This document shows positions 62,058-64,000 of a stretch of 64,000 nucleotides of DNA, piece after piece. Location: positions 27,849-91,848 of the forward strand of contig CAZEJS010000008.1 of assembly GCA_964512645.1 (NCBI GenBank), in the 5' to 3' direction. Source of the DNA: CAZEJS01 sp964512645 (lineage in GTDB: Bacteria > Actinomycetota > Geothermincolia > Fen-727 > Anoxymicrobiaceae). The translations under genes and the position numbers were made by a program. A model generated the notes under the pieces. The model had not been told where the DNA came from. It worked only from the letters and a program-made list of their open reading frames with translations, and did no database searches. Positions within the stretch are counted from its first letter, which is position 1. Every line of letters starts with the position of its first letter.

Positions 62058-63275
62058 TCAGTCCTGCAGGCGGAAATGTTCGTGCAGCTTCCGGACGGCC
62101 TTCTCGCCGTCCCGCCTTTGCACGACGCAGGATATCTTGATCGGCGAAGTCGATATCATCTCGATGTTGATCTCGTTGTCCGCGAGGGTCTGGAACATGC
62201 CCGCAGCGATGCCGGGGTGGGTGCGCATGCCCGCGCCTATCAAGCTAACCTTGGCGATGTCGGGGTCGTAGGTGACGCCGCCGGCGCCGACGGCCTCGGC
62301 GATCCTCCCCGCGACGAGCTTGACCTTCTCGAGGTCGACTTCACTCACGGTGAACGATATGTCGGTGCGGGCCTGCTCGCTCACGTTCTGGATGATCATG
62401 TCCACGTTCACGTTGGCTTCCGCGAGCGCGCCGAAGAGGCGGGCGGCGACACCGGGTTTGTCCGGGACCCCGGCAACCGTGACCTTGGCTTCGCTCAGAT
62501 CGTGGGTTACGGCGCTGACGATTGCTTTTTCCATGATATCTTCCTCGCTCCTGACCCAGGTGCCCTCACCCTCGTGAAAGCTGGACCTCACGTGCAGCGG
62601 TACGTTGTAGTTCCTCGCGTACTCGACCGATCGGGACTGCAGCACCTTCGCGCCCGTCGTCGCCATTTCCATCATTTCCATATAGGAGACCTCGACCTGT
62701 TTCCGGGCGTCCGGCACGACCCGCGGATCGGCGGTGTACACACCGTCCACGTCGGTGTATATCTCGCAGCAATCGGCGTGGAGCGCCGCGGCCAGGGCCA
62801 CCGCGGTGGTGTCCGACCCGCCCCGCCCGAGGGTGGTGATCTCTCCCTCGGTGGTCACGCCCTGGAAGCCTGCGACCACCACCACCCGCCCCTTGCGCAG
62901 CTCCTCAACGACCCGCTCGGCCCCGATGCGGCGGATCTTCGCCTTCGTGTGGCCGGTGTCGGTCAGGATCGCGACCTGTTGTCCGGTCATGCTTATCGCG
63001 TCCTGGCCCAGTTCGTTGAGGGCCATGGCCAGCAACGCCATAGAGACCTGCTCTCCCGTCGAGAGGAGCATGTCCATCTCTCGCTCCGGGGGAAGCGCGG
63101 TGATCTCCGCGGCGAGGCCCACGAGCTGGTCGGTTGTCTTTCCCAGGGCGCTCACGACGACCACGATGTGATCAATGCGTTTCTTGCTCTCGACGACTCT
63201 GCGCGCGACGTTCTTGATCCTGTCCACGTCTCCGACGGAGGTCCCGCCGAATTTCTGCACCACCAGCGACATCAT
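62058..63275 (-). CDS. lysC: aspartate kinase
   Basis: A roughly 405-residue aspartokinase, the first step of the aspartate pathway. VVQKFGGTSVGD (about residues 5-16) is the phosphate-binding start, and TLGRGGSDTTAVALA lies near 165. Two C-terminal ACT domains (about 265-405) carry the feedback site (for example VPDKPGVAARLF and SLIGAGMRTHPG). The start at ATG 63275 is set by AGAAGGGG just upstream; the longer frame to 63689 is judged non-coding. It is followed by asd. Confidence 0.96.
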   Translation of the reverse strand: MMSLVVQKFGGTSVGDVDRIKNVARRVVESKKRIDHIVVVVSALGKTTDQLVGLAAEITALPPEREMDMLLSTGEQVSMALLAMALNELGQDAISMTGQQVAILTDTGHTKAKIRRIGAERVVEELRKGRVVVVAGFQGVTTEGEITTLGRGGSDTTAVALAAALHADCCEIYTDVDGVYTADPRVVPDARKQVEVSYMEMMEMATTGAKVLQSRSVEYARNYNVPLHVRSSFHEGEGTWVRSEEDIMEKAIVSAVTHDLSEAKVTVAGVPDKPGVAARLFGALAEANVNVDMIIQNVSEQARTDISFTVSEVDLEKVKLVAGRIAEAVGAGGVTYDPDIAKVSLIGAGMRTHPGIAAGMFQTLADNEINIEMISTSPIKISCVVQRRDGEKAVRKLHEHFRLQD

Positions 63276-63296
63276 TCCCCTTCTGGTCGAAGAAAG

Positions 63297-63318
63297 AACC
63301 CCGCTCGATCCCGGGGTT
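63297..63318 (-). promoter_or_regulatory. hairpin in the lysC leader
   Basis: AACCCCG and CGGGGTT pair across an eight-base loop, followed on the minus strand by CTTTCTT. It resembles a weak terminator or a 5'-end stabilising hairpin right at the predicted transcript start, 22 bases before lysC. Confidence 0.35.
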
Positions 63319-63327
63319 GGCCTACAT

Positions 63328-63356
63328 AGTATAGTGGAAACAGCGCGGGGATTCAG
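63328..63356 (-). promoter_or_regulatory. lysC-asd promoter
   Basis: On the minus strand CTGAAT (63351-63356) and TATACT (63328-63333) with 17-base spacing. The start would fall near 63321, giving a leader of about 45 bases. Confidence 0.5.
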
Positions 63357-63819
63357 GGGGGCCGGACAGGCGGAGAGCGGCTCCGAGGCCTCCTGGCGGG
63401 GGGCATTCCTGCCGGACGGCGCGAGCCATGTGTTCACGCCGGGGAACTGCTTCTTCGTAGCGGCGGCGTTCCTGCTGGCTCGGGCGTTACCCTCTCCATA
63501 CGCAAGAACGCCCCTGGAGGCGAAGCCCGCGCAAAGGAGATCGGCAGCGCGCCCGGTAACGCCGGCGAAGCAGAGAATAACGGCGATGCCGGCGCGATGG
63601 TACGCGCAAGCGCCAGCGTGCGTCTTCCCTGATGCGTCTCCGGTGTCTGCCACGCCAGGCGCCGCCTTGGCGGCGGCGCCTACCTGCACTTCTGCACTTC
63701 TTCCGCGAACCGGACTGCCGGTTCTTTACCGGGGCGGTCTTTCCGTCGGACGGCAAACTCGCGGCCGCTTCGCCACCGAACGCTTTCTATTCAGCCGGGG
63801 CCAGCGTCTTTACCGTCCT

Positions 63820-64000
63820 CTACTTCTTCTTCGCGGCAGCCTTCTTCTTCGCGGGCGCCTTCTTCGCAGCCTTCTTCTTGGCCGGAGCCTTCTTGGCCGG
63901 CTTCTTCGCGGCAGCCTTCTTCTTGGCCGGAGCCTTCTTGGCCGGCTTCTTCGCGGCAGCCTTCTTCTTCGCGGGCGCCTTCTTCGCAGCCTTCTTCTTG
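63820..64000 (-). CDS. C-terminal end of a Lys/Ala-rich histone H1- or HupB-like protein
   Basis: Sixty codons including the TAG stop (63820-63822) are visible; the rest lies beyond the right edge. The visible part is made only of K, A and P in PAKK/AAAKK units, coded by a 45-base unit repeated twice and flanked by shorter variants. Such tails occur on actinobacterial HU (HupB) and on bacterial histone-H1-like proteins, where they bind DNA. Which of the two it is cannot be decided without the N-terminus. Confidence 0.75.
   Translation of the reverse strand, partial: KKKAAKKAPAKKKAAAKKPAKKAPAKKKAAAKKPAKKAPAKKKAAKKAPAKKKAAAKKK

Larger units (their letters stand above)
63276..63819. other. spacer upstream of lysC
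   Basis: No convincing gene. It holds the lysC promoter and leader hairpin (63297-63356). Two GC-rich stem-loops lie further up: an inverted repeat around 63658-63683 (AGGCGCCGCC/GGCGGCGCCT), and GAACCGG/CCGGTTC near 63705-63722. No lysine-riboswitch-like conserved core was recognised. Confidence 0.5.

Noticed and set aside
63276..63689. N-terminal extension of the aspartate kinase frame
   Set aside because: The first 138 codons do not resemble aspartokinase, and a ribosome site plus promoter lie just before the ATG at 63275.
63820..64000. CRISPR-like or satellite repeat
   Set aside because: The repetition is a coding Lys/Ala/Pro tail in one frame ending in a stop, without spacers.

Overview
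The window is a high-GC bacterial scaffold carrying the chromosomal replication origin and its classic neighbours. On the minus strand lie gyrA, gyrB, a DUF721/DciA gene, recF, dnaN and dnaA. On the plus strand lie rpmH, rnpA, yidD, yidC, jag, rsmG, parA and parB. The origin gene order, high GC, GyrA with alanine at the quinolone serine position, Lys/Ala-rich tails and large SRP RNA before dnaX-ebfC-recR fit a deep-branching Actinomycetota lineage; a high-GC Firmicute cannot be excluded. A run of 100 Ns (3997-4096) marks a scaffold gap, so this is probably a draft or metagenome-assembled genome.

Layout. 1-1985: a 3'-truncated gene fusing a multi-pass membrane domain to an enolase barrel that lacks the enolase capping domain. 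2188-4407: an AT-richer AbiEi/AbiEii toxin-antitoxin pair between direct repeats, next to a partial tRNA-Ile duplication and an intact tRNA-Ile(GAT). 4478-6352: RtcB RNA ligase and archease. 6366-12311: a 1981-residue soluble multi-PAS/GAF histidine kinase. 12359-29000: origin region. DnaA boxes lie on both sides of dnaA, a DnaA-trio-like unwinding element lies between dnaA and dnaN, and a 1.68 kb jag-rsmG spacer holds two parS sites and a third box cluster. 29014-30468: a HEAT-repeat protein.

30542-38191: a surface-glycan locus of four GT2-type glycosyltransferase genes and two methyltransferase genes. Three of the glycosyltransferases begin with the same ~331 bp of DNA and then diverge. One copy is inverted relative to the other two, so homologous recombination could swap the C-terminal parts in frame. 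A G12 tract lies upstream. 38249-40453: D-Ala-D-Ala ligase and a PLP aminotransferase.

40719-49974: a complete chemosensory operon (cheR, two receptors, cheW, cheY, cheB, cheA, cheC, cheD) with no flagellar gene in view, followed by a convergent receptor-like protein lacking the CheA-binding tip. 51678-56104: a CwlM-like amidase, the SRP RNA, dnaX, ebfC and recR. 56121-59593: a MacB-type ABC exporter with its adaptor. 59898-63275: a CPBP membrane protease, asd and lysC (entry to the aspartate pathway). The right edge cuts a lysine/alanine-rich, histone-H1- or HupB-like tail.

Most candidate for something undescribed: the membrane-enolase fusion and the recombining glycosyltransferase cassettes.
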